Shown here piece by piece: positions 21,546-27,453 of a stretch of 27,453 nt of DNA. The position numbers were made by a program, and so were the translations under genes. How positions within the stretch are numbered: position 1 is the first letter of the stretch; each line of letters opens with the position of its first letter. Source of the stretch: a virus. Location of the stretch: IMG/VR virus record IMGVR_UViG_3300021495_000015, positions 1-27,453 of that record; one strand, given 5' to 3'. Below the pieces are notes generated by a model that saw only the letters and a program-made list of their open reading frames with translations, made no database searches and had not been told where the DNA came from.

Positions 21546-21582
21546 AATGGGCCTTATGTTTAAAAGGAATTTAAGGCCCATT
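21546..21582 (-). terminator. Hairpin-T-run terminator of the RHH-like gene
   Basis: AATGGGCCTTA (21,546-21,556) and TAAGGCCCATT (21,572-21,582) form a perfect 11-bp stem with a 15-base loop, overlapping the stop of the leftward gene. On the minus strand it is followed by T7, the layout of a classic intrinsic terminator. Confidence 0.75.
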
Positions 21583-22144
21583 AATCCCTCAGATAGGGCC
21601 TCAAAAATGCTAATTCTTCACGCTTGTTTATTATTTTATTAATAATTGGGGCTGGTAAGTTTTCACCATAGCATTTAGGCACTTTAATGTATAACCTTGT
21701 ATTAATAGCACCCTTCAAATTCTTAACTTTCTTCTTTAAATTATTAATATTATAATTCTCTTGCTCGAAAGCTTTTAAAATGCATTCAACTATCCTATCC
21801 TCATTATATTGGTTTTCTGCTTCATAAGTTTCTTTAACGTGGTTTAATTCTTCTTCAAGCTTGCCTAATTCTTTTTTAATTTCCTGTATTTGCTTTAATG
21901 TTAAATCTTCTACATTAGTTAATTGCTCTTTTAATTCTTCTATCCTCTTCATTAAAAAATAGATATCTTCATTAACTAAATGGTAATTAGGGCCTTTTAA
22001 AAATTCTGTTAGCAAATCCCTAATTAATTCAGAAAAATTAATATTTCTATTTCTAATTTCTCTATCTTGCCATTCAAGAATATAAACAGTTCGAATAACG
22101 TAAGTGTCTTTCCCTGCCTTCCTTTTCCTTTTAGGTTTTGTCAT
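21581..22144 (-). CDS. RHH-like DNA-binding protein with long coiled coil
   Basis: A 187-residue protein. The N-terminus is basic (T-K-P-K-R-K-R-K-A-G-K), then Y-V-I-R-T-V-Y-I-L-E-W-Q-D-R-E-I-R-N-R-N-(I)-N-F-S-E-L-I-R-D-L-L resembles a ribbon-helix-helix unit (strand, helix, N-x-S turn, helix). Residues about 60-110 form a coiled coil (I-E-E-L-K-E-Q-L-T-N-V-E-D-L), followed by a less clear C-terminal part. Such proteins bind operators or coat DNA. The ATG has GGAGG eight bases upstream within CCTAGCGGGAGG, a variant of the shared leader. It has its own promoter and terminator, and lies divergent from the 22,438 gene. Confidence 0.7.
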   Translation of the reverse strand: MTKPKRKRKAGKDTYVIRTVYILEWQDREIRNRNINFSELIRDLLTEFLKGPNYHLVNEDIYFLMKRIEELKEQLTNVEDLTLKQIQEIKKELGKLEEELNHVKETYEAENQYNEDRIVECILKAFEQENYNINNLKKKVKNLKGAINTRLYIKVPKCYGENLPAPIINKIINKREELAFLRPYLRD

Positions 22145-22437
22145 TTAATCCGCCTCCCGCTAGGTTAATTAATAAATAATTAGTTACTATTATTTATAAA
22201 CCTTATCATTATATTCTTACTTGAATAATAATGAATTATTTAGTTAATTTATGTTGGTATAGAGTAATATAAAGTGTTATACTATATGGGTGTAAATATA
22301 AAAAGTGTATATTTAATAATCTCATAATATTACTATTCCTTTTATTAATACGGCCTTACCAAAAACTTTATATAATAGTATTACAAATTAATATACATGA
22401 ATAGGCTATTAAATAAAAAAGTAAAGGGGTGGGAGTA
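22145..22437. promoter_or_regulatory. Divergent promoter region
   Basis: Leftward promoter of the RHH-like gene: AAGGTTTATAAATA read leftward (about 22,192-22,205). Rightward promoter of the 22,438 gene: AAAAACTTTATATAATAG at 22,361-22,378, about 60 bases before the ATG. Between them, AT-rich sequence contains several more TATA-like strings (around 22,280-22,320) that could be decoys or extra promoters. No gene is supported here. Confidence 0.65.
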
Positions 22438-22752
22438 ATGAAGTCTTATTTGGTAATCAAAATTTACTTTCCAGAAGATATTTCATTAAACTATACCATA
22501 CTAAGGCAAACGTTAGAAGGGTTCGCTAAAAAAATAGAGAATGACGCAGAGTTAGTTGATTATGCATTAATTCGCCAAAAAACTCCTGCTAAAAAGAAGG
22601 GTGCAAAACCACCTAGGGGAGTAATAGCTATTTACCAAGTAAATATTGAAGATGAGAGAGTAATTGATAAAGTCCATGAATTATTAGAAGGAAAGAAACA
22701 ATTTAAGTGGGTTAAAGATTACTCTGTCCTCTTAGGATTAACTACTGCATAA
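22438..22752 (+). CDS. Hypothetical basic protein, 104 aa
   Basis: No family recognised. The protein starts M-K-S-Y-L-V-I-K-I-Y-F-P-E-D, has a helix (L-R-Q-T-L-E-G-F-A-K-K-I), a very basic flexible loop (T-P-A-K-K-K-G-A-K-P-P-R-G), a strand (V-I-A-I-Y-Q-V-N-I) and a C-terminal helix; a small alpha/beta nucleic-acid-binding fold is possible. ATG 22438 follows GGTGGGAG by a normal distance; GTG 22429 lies within that site. It has a strong promoter and overlaps the convergent gene at its 3' end by 34 bases. Confidence 0.65.
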   Translation: MKSYLVIKIYFPEDISLNYTILRQTLEGFAKKIENDAELVDYALIRQKTPAKKKGAKPPRGVIAIYQVNIEDERVIDKVHELLEGKKQFKWVKDYSVLLGLTTA

Positions 22753-23054
22753 ACTTTCCTTTTTTTATTATTGGCAATTATTTTTAACTTCCCCTTTTCT
22801 AACCCATACTTAATAACTTGGTGGGCTTGAGTTATTGATAATCCATACTCTTTTCGTAAATTCTTTAATGTAAAATTAGATTGACAATTATTAAGAATAT
22901 GATTTATATCTGAATTAGATAAAGTTATTTGAGCGTAACATTCTTTAACGCCTTCCTGCATTGAAAACCTTAAATTTAATAATATGCATTCTCTCCAACA
23001 ACCTTTATTCTTCATATAGTTACATCGTGAACATGGACTCTTTACATACTGCAA
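22719..23054 (-). CDS. Cys-cluster plus winged-helix protein, 111 aa
   Basis: The N-terminal half holds C-S-R-C-N-Y at about 8-13 and C-W-R-E-C at 19-23 (plus C39), a probable zinc or Fe-S knuckle. The C-terminal half looks like a helix-turn-helix with wing: F-T-L-K-N-L-R-K-E-Y-G-L-S-I-T-Q-A-H-Q-V-I-K-Y, then K-L-K-I-I-A-N-N-K-K-R-K-V-Y-A-V-V. It is likely a DNA-binding regulator. It starts at TTG 23054, a few bases after AGGGGAT, and has the promoter AAAGTTTATAAATA read leftward (about 23,083-23,097). Its 3' end overlaps the rightward 22,438 gene, so opposing transcription may interfere. Confidence 0.65.
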   Translation of the reverse strand: MQYVKSPCSRCNYMKNKGCWRECILLNLRFSMQEGVKECYAQITLSNSDINHILNNCQSNFTLKNLRKEYGLSITQAHQVIKYGLEKGKLKIIANNKKRKVYAVVNPKRTE

Positions 23055-23168
23055 GTTAATCCCCTTAGTAATAAGTTGTATTAAATATTTATAAACTTTA
23101 CTATAATAATAAAAAAACCAAAAAGGTTAAATAACCCCTCTTTTATTATATTAAAGTGAGGTGATTTC

Positions 23169-24383
23169 ATGGGGTTAAACAGGACACAATTAAAAATCCT
23201 TTCTATTCTGGAAAAGTCTTCTCCAATGGATAGAAAGGCCCTTTTCTTTGAAAGCGGGTTACCTGCTTGTTCTTTTAGGGGACGTTTGTCGGAACTTCGT
23301 AAAAAAGGCCTTATTGATTATAATAAGGAAAAAGTATGGCTAAAAAAGGCAAGTAATAAACCTATAATTTCAGAAAAAGAGGATAATACTTACTCTTTTA
23401 AAAAACAAAAATATGATTTTAATAGTCTTACTTCTATTAAAGAACCAAATAATTTAATAAATAGGAAGCTTACTATTGTGTTAAGTGATTTACACCTTGG
23501 TGATAAAAATGTTATGATTAATACTTATAAAAGCACAATAAGTAATTTACTTAATAAAATAGCAATATTATCTACAGAAGGGCCTTTTGATACGATAACA
23601 GTAATTTTAAATGGGGATGCAGTTTCAGGGAGAAATATTTTTAGAGGTCAAGAGGCCCAAAATATCTTTAACAAGGGAAATATGCAAATTCTATACGCTT
23701 CAGCTTACTTATACCAGTTAAATGAACAGTTAGAGCAATACGCTAATGTAGAGTGGTTTATTATTAAAGGTAATCACGACCAATACTCGGGAGATAATTA
23801 TGCTTGGCTTTTAGCGGATAAACTTAGAGCTTTAGGCCTTGATGCGTTTTATGCTGGGCATGAGTTTATCACAAATTTAGGTAATACAGAGAAACAACAT
23901 TGGGCCTTAATTGAGCACGGTTATGGGGGAGGTAATTATTATCCTTTAAGTTACGAGTTTATTAGGCAAAGCACTAAGAAAGTTATTGAAACTAATATGA
24001 GGCAATGGGAGCAAGGTTTAGGCCCGATTGAGCGAGTTATTGTGGGGCATACTCATTGGCTTAATACTAATTTTCAACAAGATTTAAGATGGGCTTTTGA
24101 TGTTAGTGGTGGTTTCCAAAAAAATAATAGGGTAGAGTTAGGAATGAACCAAAGGCCTCCGGGAGTATTATTATATGCTTTTGATGGTAGTAAGGAAGGG
24201 TTATCTATTTATGATTGGAAGGGTGGGTTAAGATTATTTGAAATTCCACCTGATGGGGAAGTTTTATATAATGAAATTCACGACCCAGCCTTAACTTTAA
24301 ATAATCATTCAGATGTAGCGTCAGTATTAGCTAATTTCTATAAGTTTTTAGTAGAAAAGGGGTTAGTGAAGTATTTTGAGTGA
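23169..24383 (+). CDS. Winged-helix/calcineurin-like metallophosphoesterase fusion
   Basis: A 404-residue protein. Residues 1-60 form a winged-helix-like domain (L-K-I-L-S-I-L-E-K, R-K-A-L-F-F-E-S-G-L, G-R-L-S-E-L-R-K-K-G-L-I-D). From about 100 the protein has all five metallophosphoesterase motifs: D-L-H-L-G-D at 107-112, N-G-D near 148-150, G-N-H-D at 201-204, E-H-G-Y at 249-252 and G-H-T-H at 293-296. All metal ligands are present, so it is expected to be an active phosphoesterase, on DNA ends, nucleotides or proteins; the DNA-binding domain favours nucleic acid. GAGGTGAT just upstream of ATG 23169 is an ideal ribosome binding site. It heads the right-hand rightward module. Confidence 0.85.
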   Translation: MGLNRTQLKILSILEKSSPMDRKALFFESGLPACSFRGRLSELRKKGLIDYNKEKVWLKKASNKPIISEKEDNTYSFKKQKYDFNSLTSIKEPNNLINRKLTIVLSDLHLGDKNVMINTYKSTISNLLNKIAILSTEGPFDTITVILNGDAVSGRNIFRGQEAQNIFNKGNMQILYASAYLYQLNEQLEQYANVEWFIIKGNHDQYSGDNYAWLLADKLRALGLDAFYAGHEFITNLGNTEKQHWALIEHGYGGGNYYPLSYEFIRQSTKKVIETNMRQWEQGLGPIERVIVGHTHWLNTNFQQDLRWAFDVSGGFQKNNRVELGMNQRPPGVLLYAFDGSKEGLSIYDWKGGLRLFEIPPDGEVLYNEIHDPALTLNNHSDVASVLANFYKFLVEKGLVKYFE

Positions 24384-24449
24384 AGTTAGTTAAATTAACG
24401 CTACATTACGGTAAAATCACTTATAAAAACCTAACGGGAGTTGGTATAA

Positions 24450-24653
24450 ATGATTTGGTTAGATAAGCATATTAAATATTTAGCTTTAAGTATTTTAATT
24501 TTTCCAGTAATCCTTAGTATGTTTAGTATTTGGTTTCTTTTAAATCCAATTACGGTTTTTGAGAAGGCTTTAACACTAGTTTTAACCTTAATTATTGGTG
24601 GAATTGTTTTTTCAATAGAAATACTTATTATTGAAGTTATTTCTAAGATTTAA
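24450..24653 (+). CDS. Small membrane protein, two membrane segments
   Basis: A 67-residue protein with hydrophobic helices at about 10-31 (L-A-L-S-I-L-I-F-P-V-I-L-S-M-F-S-I-W-F-L) and 40-65 (A-L-T-L-V-L-T-L-I-I-G-G-I-V-F-S-I-E-I-L). The short N-terminus is charged. The leader is CCTAACGGGAG followed by TTGGTATAA and the ATG. No family recognised; a role in the envelope or lysis is possible but unsupported. Confidence 0.6.
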   Translation: MIWLDKHIKYLALSILIFPVILSMFSIWFLLNPITVFEKALTLVLTLIIGGIVFSIEILIIEVISKI

Positions 24654-24675
24654 ATCAAAACGGGAGGTTAATTAC

Positions 24676-25287
24676 ATGATTAAAAAGAATAAAGGGAAGG
24701 ATAGAGGGGATTTATTTATAAATGGAATTAATAACGGGAATGAAAATGTTGAAGAAGAACTTAATTTATCTAATTGGGATGATTTACCATTATACTTTAA
24801 AGATTATGGCCTTGCTAAAGTTAAATTATATAGGAGTAATGCTTCAACAACTAGTGGTGGCACAGTTAAGAGTGGGGATTTTCACTTATATCTCGAGGAT
24901 GTAGAGGGTTATACTTATATTCAATTAGAGTTAGAGGATATTTCAGTAATTAATTTTTACTTAGAACATATAGCCCGATTTTTAGCTGGAGAGCCTAACC
25001 TCGAAAAGGATAGTAAAGTTTATAGTATTCCTAAAGAGTTACCTAATAAAGCAGATTTAATTATTGGGGTAACTCAAAGTCAAAAACTCCTTTTAATACT
25101 TAAAAATGAAAGTAATATTGTTAAAGTAGAAATGCCATTAAAGGATGTTATTTACTTTTCAACAGTTCTAAAGGTAATTTTTGAGGAAGCGTATAAGGAG
25201 TTTACTAAATTAAGGCTTGACTTATGGAGTAATGTAAAACCTAAAGTTTCTAAAAACCTTAAGTGGGAGGATACGATGTATGGTTGA
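24676..25287 (+). CDS. Hypothetical protein, 203 aa, upstream of TFB-like gene
   Basis: No family recognised. The N-terminus is charged and low in order (K-K-N-K-G-K-D-R-G-D), followed by a repeated strand pattern (F-H-L-Y-L-E-D-V-E-G-Y-T-Y-I-Q-L-E-L-E-D-I) and again K-L-L-L-I-L-K-N-E-S-N-I-V-K-V-E-M-P-L-K-D-V-I-Y-F, so it may contain two similar halves. ATG 24676 is chosen because GGGAGG lies eight bases upstream; the longer frame from 24631 overlaps the membrane-protein gene. The end overlaps the TFB-like start by eight bases, so the two are co-translated and may be functional partners. Confidence 0.6.
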   Translation: MIKKNKGKDRGDLFINGINNGNENVEEELNLSNWDDLPLYFKDYGLAKVKLYRSNASTTSGGTVKSGDFHLYLEDVEGYTYIQLELEDISVINFYLEHIARFLAGEPNLEKDSKVYSIPKELPNKADLIIGVTQSQKLLLILKNESNIVKVEMPLKDVIYFSTVLKVIFEEAYKEFTKLRLDLWSNVKPKVSKNLKWEDTMYG

Positions 25288-25882
25288 TAGGTGTCCGCTT
25301 TGTGGGTCTTATCATTTAATTTTAGACCCTATTAGGGGAGAAACATACTGTCAAGATTGTGGTTTAGTAATTAAAGAGAAAATGGATACAGCAGAAATTA
25401 GCACTTCAAAGAATAATTCAGTTAAGCATATTAATTATTATGTTGGTTCGCATTACTCTACTAAGTATGAACTATCTACATTGCATAATAAGGTGGGTAA
25501 AACACCGAGAGAATGGAAGTATGTTAAAGATTATATTAATACTGTTTCTTCTAAATTATACGTTCCTAAACCTGTTCAAGAAAACGCATTAAAATTATTT
25601 TTAGAAGTATATGAAACTGGGATTTTAAATAAAAAAACTGTAACTTTAGAGGGTGTTAGTTTAACAGCATTATTCATTGCTTCTAGAAGTGAGGGTATTA
25701 CTAGAGTAACCCCACCTAAATTAATAGAGTATGGCTTTATTTCAATAGAAGAGTTTTTACATTCAGCCTTATGGGTTGCTTATTCTACTTCAGGTTATTT
25801 CAATAAATATAATGAAGTTCTCTTTGAGGGAGGGGACTTTAACGAAAGTGAACAAAATGTAAATTATGTAGGGGATGATTAA
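25280..25882 (+). CDS. TFB/TFIIB-like transcription factor, shortened
   Basis: A 200-residue protein. The N-terminus is a TFIIB-type zinc ribbon, C5-P-L-C8 ... Y-C24-Q-D-C27-G-L-V-I (C-x2-C-x15-C-x2-C). After a shortened linker, residues about 80-160 resemble one cyclin fold (Y-V-P-K-P-V-Q-E-N-A-L-K-L-F, G-V-S-L-T-A-L-F-I-A-S-R, V-T-P-P-K-L-I-E-Y). Normal archaeal TFB is about 300 residues with two cyclin repeats that hold the BRE and TBP; here at most a partial second repeat fits, and the end is acidic. It may recruit RNA polymerase to viral promoters or act as a decoy. Its place inside a tail-gene operon suggests late expression. Confidence 0.85.
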   Translation: MVDRCPLCGSYHLILDPIRGETYCQDCGLVIKEKMDTAEISTSKNNSVKHINYYVGSHYSTKYELSTLHNKVGKTPREWKYVKDYINTVSSKLYVPKPVQENALKLFLEVYETGILNKKTVTLEGVSLTALFIASRSEGITRVTPPKLIEYGFISIEEFLHSALWVAYSTSGYFNKYNEVLFEGGDFNESEQNVNYVGDD

Positions 25883-26170
25883 ATGCCAGTCCAAAAAATT
25901 TATGCTGGTTCTTACGGAATTAAATTAACTGCAGAAACTAAATCGGATTTATCAACTGCAGTCCAAGTAAGTTTAATTGTTAAAAAACCTGATGGTTCAG
26001 AAGTAGAGTGGGTTGGGGTAATTAACGGTTCTATAATAGAGTATGTGCTTCAACAAGGAGATATAGATATTGCAGGGAAGTATTTAATCCAAACTAAAGC
26101 TGTTTTTAATGATGGGAGTGTAATTTATGGGCAAACAGATATTCTGCCCATATATGAAAAGTTTGAATGA
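25883..26170 (+). CDS. Small Ig-like tail/baseplate protein (BppU N-domain-like)
   Basis: A 95-residue, beta-rich protein. The pattern Y-A-G-S-Y-G-I-K-L-T-A-E, D-L-S-T-A-V-Q-V-S-L-I-V-K-K-P-D-G-S, I-I-E-Y-V-L-Q-Q-G-D-I and G-K-Y-L-I-Q-T-K-A-V resembles small phage baseplate-associated domains of the BppU N-terminal type. It starts at the base after the TFB-like stop, with GGGGATG as the ribosome binding site, and is followed 15 bases later by another tail-type gene. Likely a structural adaptor in the tail tip. Confidence 0.65.
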   Translation: MPVQKIYAGSYGIKLTAETKSDLSTAVQVSLIVKKPDGSEVEWVGVINGSIIEYVLQQGDIDIAGKYLIQTKAVFNDGSVIYGQTDILPIYEKFE

Positions 26171-26185
26171 AAGGAGGATGTTATA

Positions 26186-26653
26186 ATGAAAGAAAAATTT
26201 GGATTGAAGGGTAAGGTAACTTTAAGAGTTTTTGATAAGGATGGGAAACTTAAGGATATTGAAGAAATTAATAACCTTATAGTAAATGCTGGAAAAGCGG
26301 AAGTAGCAAAGCTCATAGGCTCTGGGCTTGGAGGGACAGCATTTACACATATTGCAATAGGCACAGGCACTACAGCTGCAGCTGTTACAGATACTGAGTT
26401 AGAAGCAGAAGTTATTAGAAAAGCTGCAACAATTACAAGCGTTACAACTAATGTTACGGATGATACGGCCCAATTTGAAGCTAGTTTTAGTTCTGATGAT
26501 GGGCTTAGTGGTAATTCTGCTATTACAGAGTATGGTATTCTAAATGACCCTTCCGCTGGGGATTTGCTAAGTCATGTAGTCCAATCAGCTAAGAACCTTG
26601 ATTGGGATGCTGGGGATAGTTTAACAGTAACTTGGCAGATAATAGTTCAATGA
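26186..26653 (+). CDS. Phage tail-fibre-like structural protein
   Basis: A 155-residue protein with a pattern familiar from small phage tail or virion proteins: K-V-T-L-R-V-F-D-K-D-G-K near the start, N-L-I-V-N-A-G-K-A-E-V-A-K-L-I-G, F-T-H-I-A-I-G-T-G-T, a T-E-L-E-A-E-V motif, and an alternating beta-rich C-terminal half with T-E-Y-G-I-L. AAGGAGG lies eight bases before the ATG. It belongs to the second structural gene set. Its exact place in the virion cannot be told from sequence. Confidence 0.65.
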   Translation: MKEKFGLKGKVTLRVFDKDGKLKDIEEINNLIVNAGKAEVAKLIGSGLGGTAFTHIAIGTGTTAAAVTDTELEAEVIRKAATITSVTTNVTDDTAQFEASFSSDDGLSGNSAITEYGILNDPSAGDLLSHVVQSAKNLDWDAGDSLTVTWQIIVQ

Positions 26654-26694
26654 GGTTTTTTTATTCTTTAATTTTTAAAAAAGGAGGGATATAA
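26654..26694 (+). terminator. T-rich stretch between tail-type genes
   Basis: GGTTTTTTTATTC and TTTAATTTTTAAAAAAGG follow the stop and could allow partial termination before the last gene. AAAGGAGGG then serves as that gene's ribosome binding site. Confidence 0.35.
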
Positions 26695-27453
26695 TTGGTA
26701 ATTACACGAATAAAACCATATCAAGTTAATATTTTAGGAAATATAGAGCAGAGGGAATTAGTAGTTATTTTTAATGCTGATGGGGAAGTAGTAATACAAA
26801 ATGGAAGTAAAGAGTTTAGTTTAGATTTTGGATTTTTAAGGCAAGTATTACCTAAACAAGTTACTTACTCCCTCTTAGAAAATGAGAATGAAGTATATTA
26901 TCGGGGTGAAAAAGGAAGTTTTTGGATTGAAATTGGTATTGATTTTAATTATTACTCTGATAAGCGGCTTAAATGGTTTATTCGTGGGCACTTACCTGAT
27001 AGTTATACGGTTAAAATACCTTTACGGAAATTTAAATATGTTAAACAGGTATTAAATAAGCTTTATTTTAGTGAAATTGAGAATTTAGATGATGATGTTA
27101 AACATTGGATTTTTTATATTGATTTCTCTGATATTAAAGATATTTTTAGCTTCGACAAAGAAAATAAATCTATTGTAATAACTCTTCCAAAAGATTTTAA
27201 TATAGACCCAGTAATTATTTCAGGTAGTTCGTATTTGTTACCATATACTAATCAAAATTTCTTTTTTGCATTAAATGATTATTATTATATATTTTTTACG
27301 AATAAAGACACAGATAGGGTTCATTATGCATATTCAACTGATATGGAGAATTGGACAACTGAATATTTTTCAGATATAGATTTGATGGGTGGGTATGGAT
27401 ATGAAATATCTACTATGGCAACAAACCAAAAAATATTTCTTGTTACTATTGAA
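26695..27453 (+). CDS. Large tail/adsorption protein, 5' part (runs off the window)
   Basis: From TTG at 26,695, with GGAGG about eight bases upstream, the frame stays open to the end of the window (253 codons, no stop), so only the N-terminal part is seen. It begins M-V-I-T-R-I-K-P-Y-Q-V-N-I-L-G-N, is beta-rich throughout, and near the visible end has Y-Y-I-F-F-T-N-K-D then V-H-Y-A-Y-S-T-D-M-E-N-W-T, similar to a sialidase (BNR/Asp-box-like) or other beta-propeller blade. Together with the two upstream tail-type genes this points to a fibre or spike protein. It lacks the M-V-K-R anchor of the 9.3-11.4 kb adsorption proteins. Confidence 0.65.
   Translation, partial: MVITRIKPYQVNILGNIEQRELVVIFNADGEVVIQNGSKEFSLDFGFLRQVLPKQVTYSLLENENEVYYRGEKGSFWIEIGIDFNYYSDKRLKWFIRGHLPDSYTVKIPLRKFKYVKQVLNKLYFSEIENLDDDVKHWIFYIDFSDIKDIFSFDKENKSIVITLPKDFNIDPVIISGSSYLLPYTNQNFFFALNDYYYIFFTNKDTDRVHYAYSTDMENWTTEYFSDIDLMGGYGYEISTMATNQKIFLVTIE

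Larger units (their letters stand above)
21207..21580. other. 374-bp AT-rich intergenic region
   Basis: This stretch holds, in order, the leader and promoter of the 20,859-21,206 gene (read leftward AATAGAAAAGTTTATAAG, about 21,248-21,270); an AT-rich part with no gene I can support (about 21,290-21,430); the right copy of the 52-bp sequence (21,454-21,505); and the hairpin terminator of the leftward 21,581 gene. A TATA-like AGTATATAGG occurs at about 21,411-21,420. An origin could lie here, but no diagnostic motif was seen. Confidence 0.5.

Noticed and set aside
24722-24904. Rightward frame inside the 24,676 gene
   Set aside because: Nested in another frame of a gene with a strong ribosome binding site; no support of its own.
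1-27453. tRNA genes and integration sites
   Set aside because: No cloverleaf-like sequence, integrase or matching att-type direct repeats were found by eye, so provirus status is not supported.

Overview
The window is part of the genome of a tailed (head-tail, siphovirus-like) double-stranded DNA virus or provirus of an archaeon. The archaeal assignment rests on three things: a complete MCM replicative helicase, a TFIIB-like (TFB) transcription factor, and promoters built as a purine-rich BRE followed by a TTTATATA-type TATA box. The virus assignment rests on a recognisable HK97-type head and tail gene series. The sequence is AT-rich (roughly one third GC by eye). Nearly every gene has a strong GGAGG-type ribosome binding site, with ATG, GTG or TTG starts. 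The host cannot be named. A low-GC euryarchaeon such as a methanogen is a guess only. No integrase, terminase, portal, DNA polymerase, tRNA or CRISPR array is visible; terminase and portal would be expected just left of base 1.

Layout. (1) 1-11,833, rightward: the structural module. It holds the 3' end of a Mu F/SPP1 gp7-type head morphogenesis gene, an HK97 gp10-like protein, a coiled-coil/membrane protein, a protease-scaffold fusion, the major capsid protein, connector and terminator proteins, the tail tube, a tail assembly chaperone pair apparently joined by a -1 frameshift on A AAA AAG, the tape measure, a baseplate-hub-like protein, two adsorption proteins sharing one N-terminal anchor, and two small holin-like membrane proteins. 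(2) 11,834-11,997: a convergent intergenic region with three palindromes. (3) 11,998-17,276, mostly leftward: five short operons of small, mostly unknown genes, each headed by a copy of the same ~125-bp promoter cassette. They include an Rnl3-like RNA ligase, a DUF6876-like protein and a C2H2 zinc finger; one rightward coiled-coil/winged-helix regulator gene (15,884) sits behind a perfect palindrome. (4) 17,413-22,144, leftward: replication and nucleic-acid module with MCM, a Cas4/RecB-like Fe-S nuclease, a DUF1599/Nmad1-like protein, a small unknown protein and an RHH-like coiled-coil protein. (5) 22,145-23,054: a divergent promoter region and two small genes that overlap tail to tail. (6) 23,169-27,453, rightward: a winged-helix/metallophosphoesterase fusion, a membrane protein, an unknown protein, the TFB-like factor, and a second set of tail or fibre genes that runs off the window.

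How it may work together (inference): leftward units look like early genes for host takeover and replication, and rightward units like late structural genes. The leftward promoters share an extended motif upstream of the TATA box, and the virus encodes its own shortened TFB, so virus-specific promoter recognition is plausible. GATC was not found in a read-through of the whole window and GTAC was seen once, suggesting escape from host restriction. Items most worth a second look are the five promoter cassettes with the viral TFB, the early cluster around the RNA ligase, the 52-bp inverted sequence copies 21 kb apart, and the -1 frameshift.
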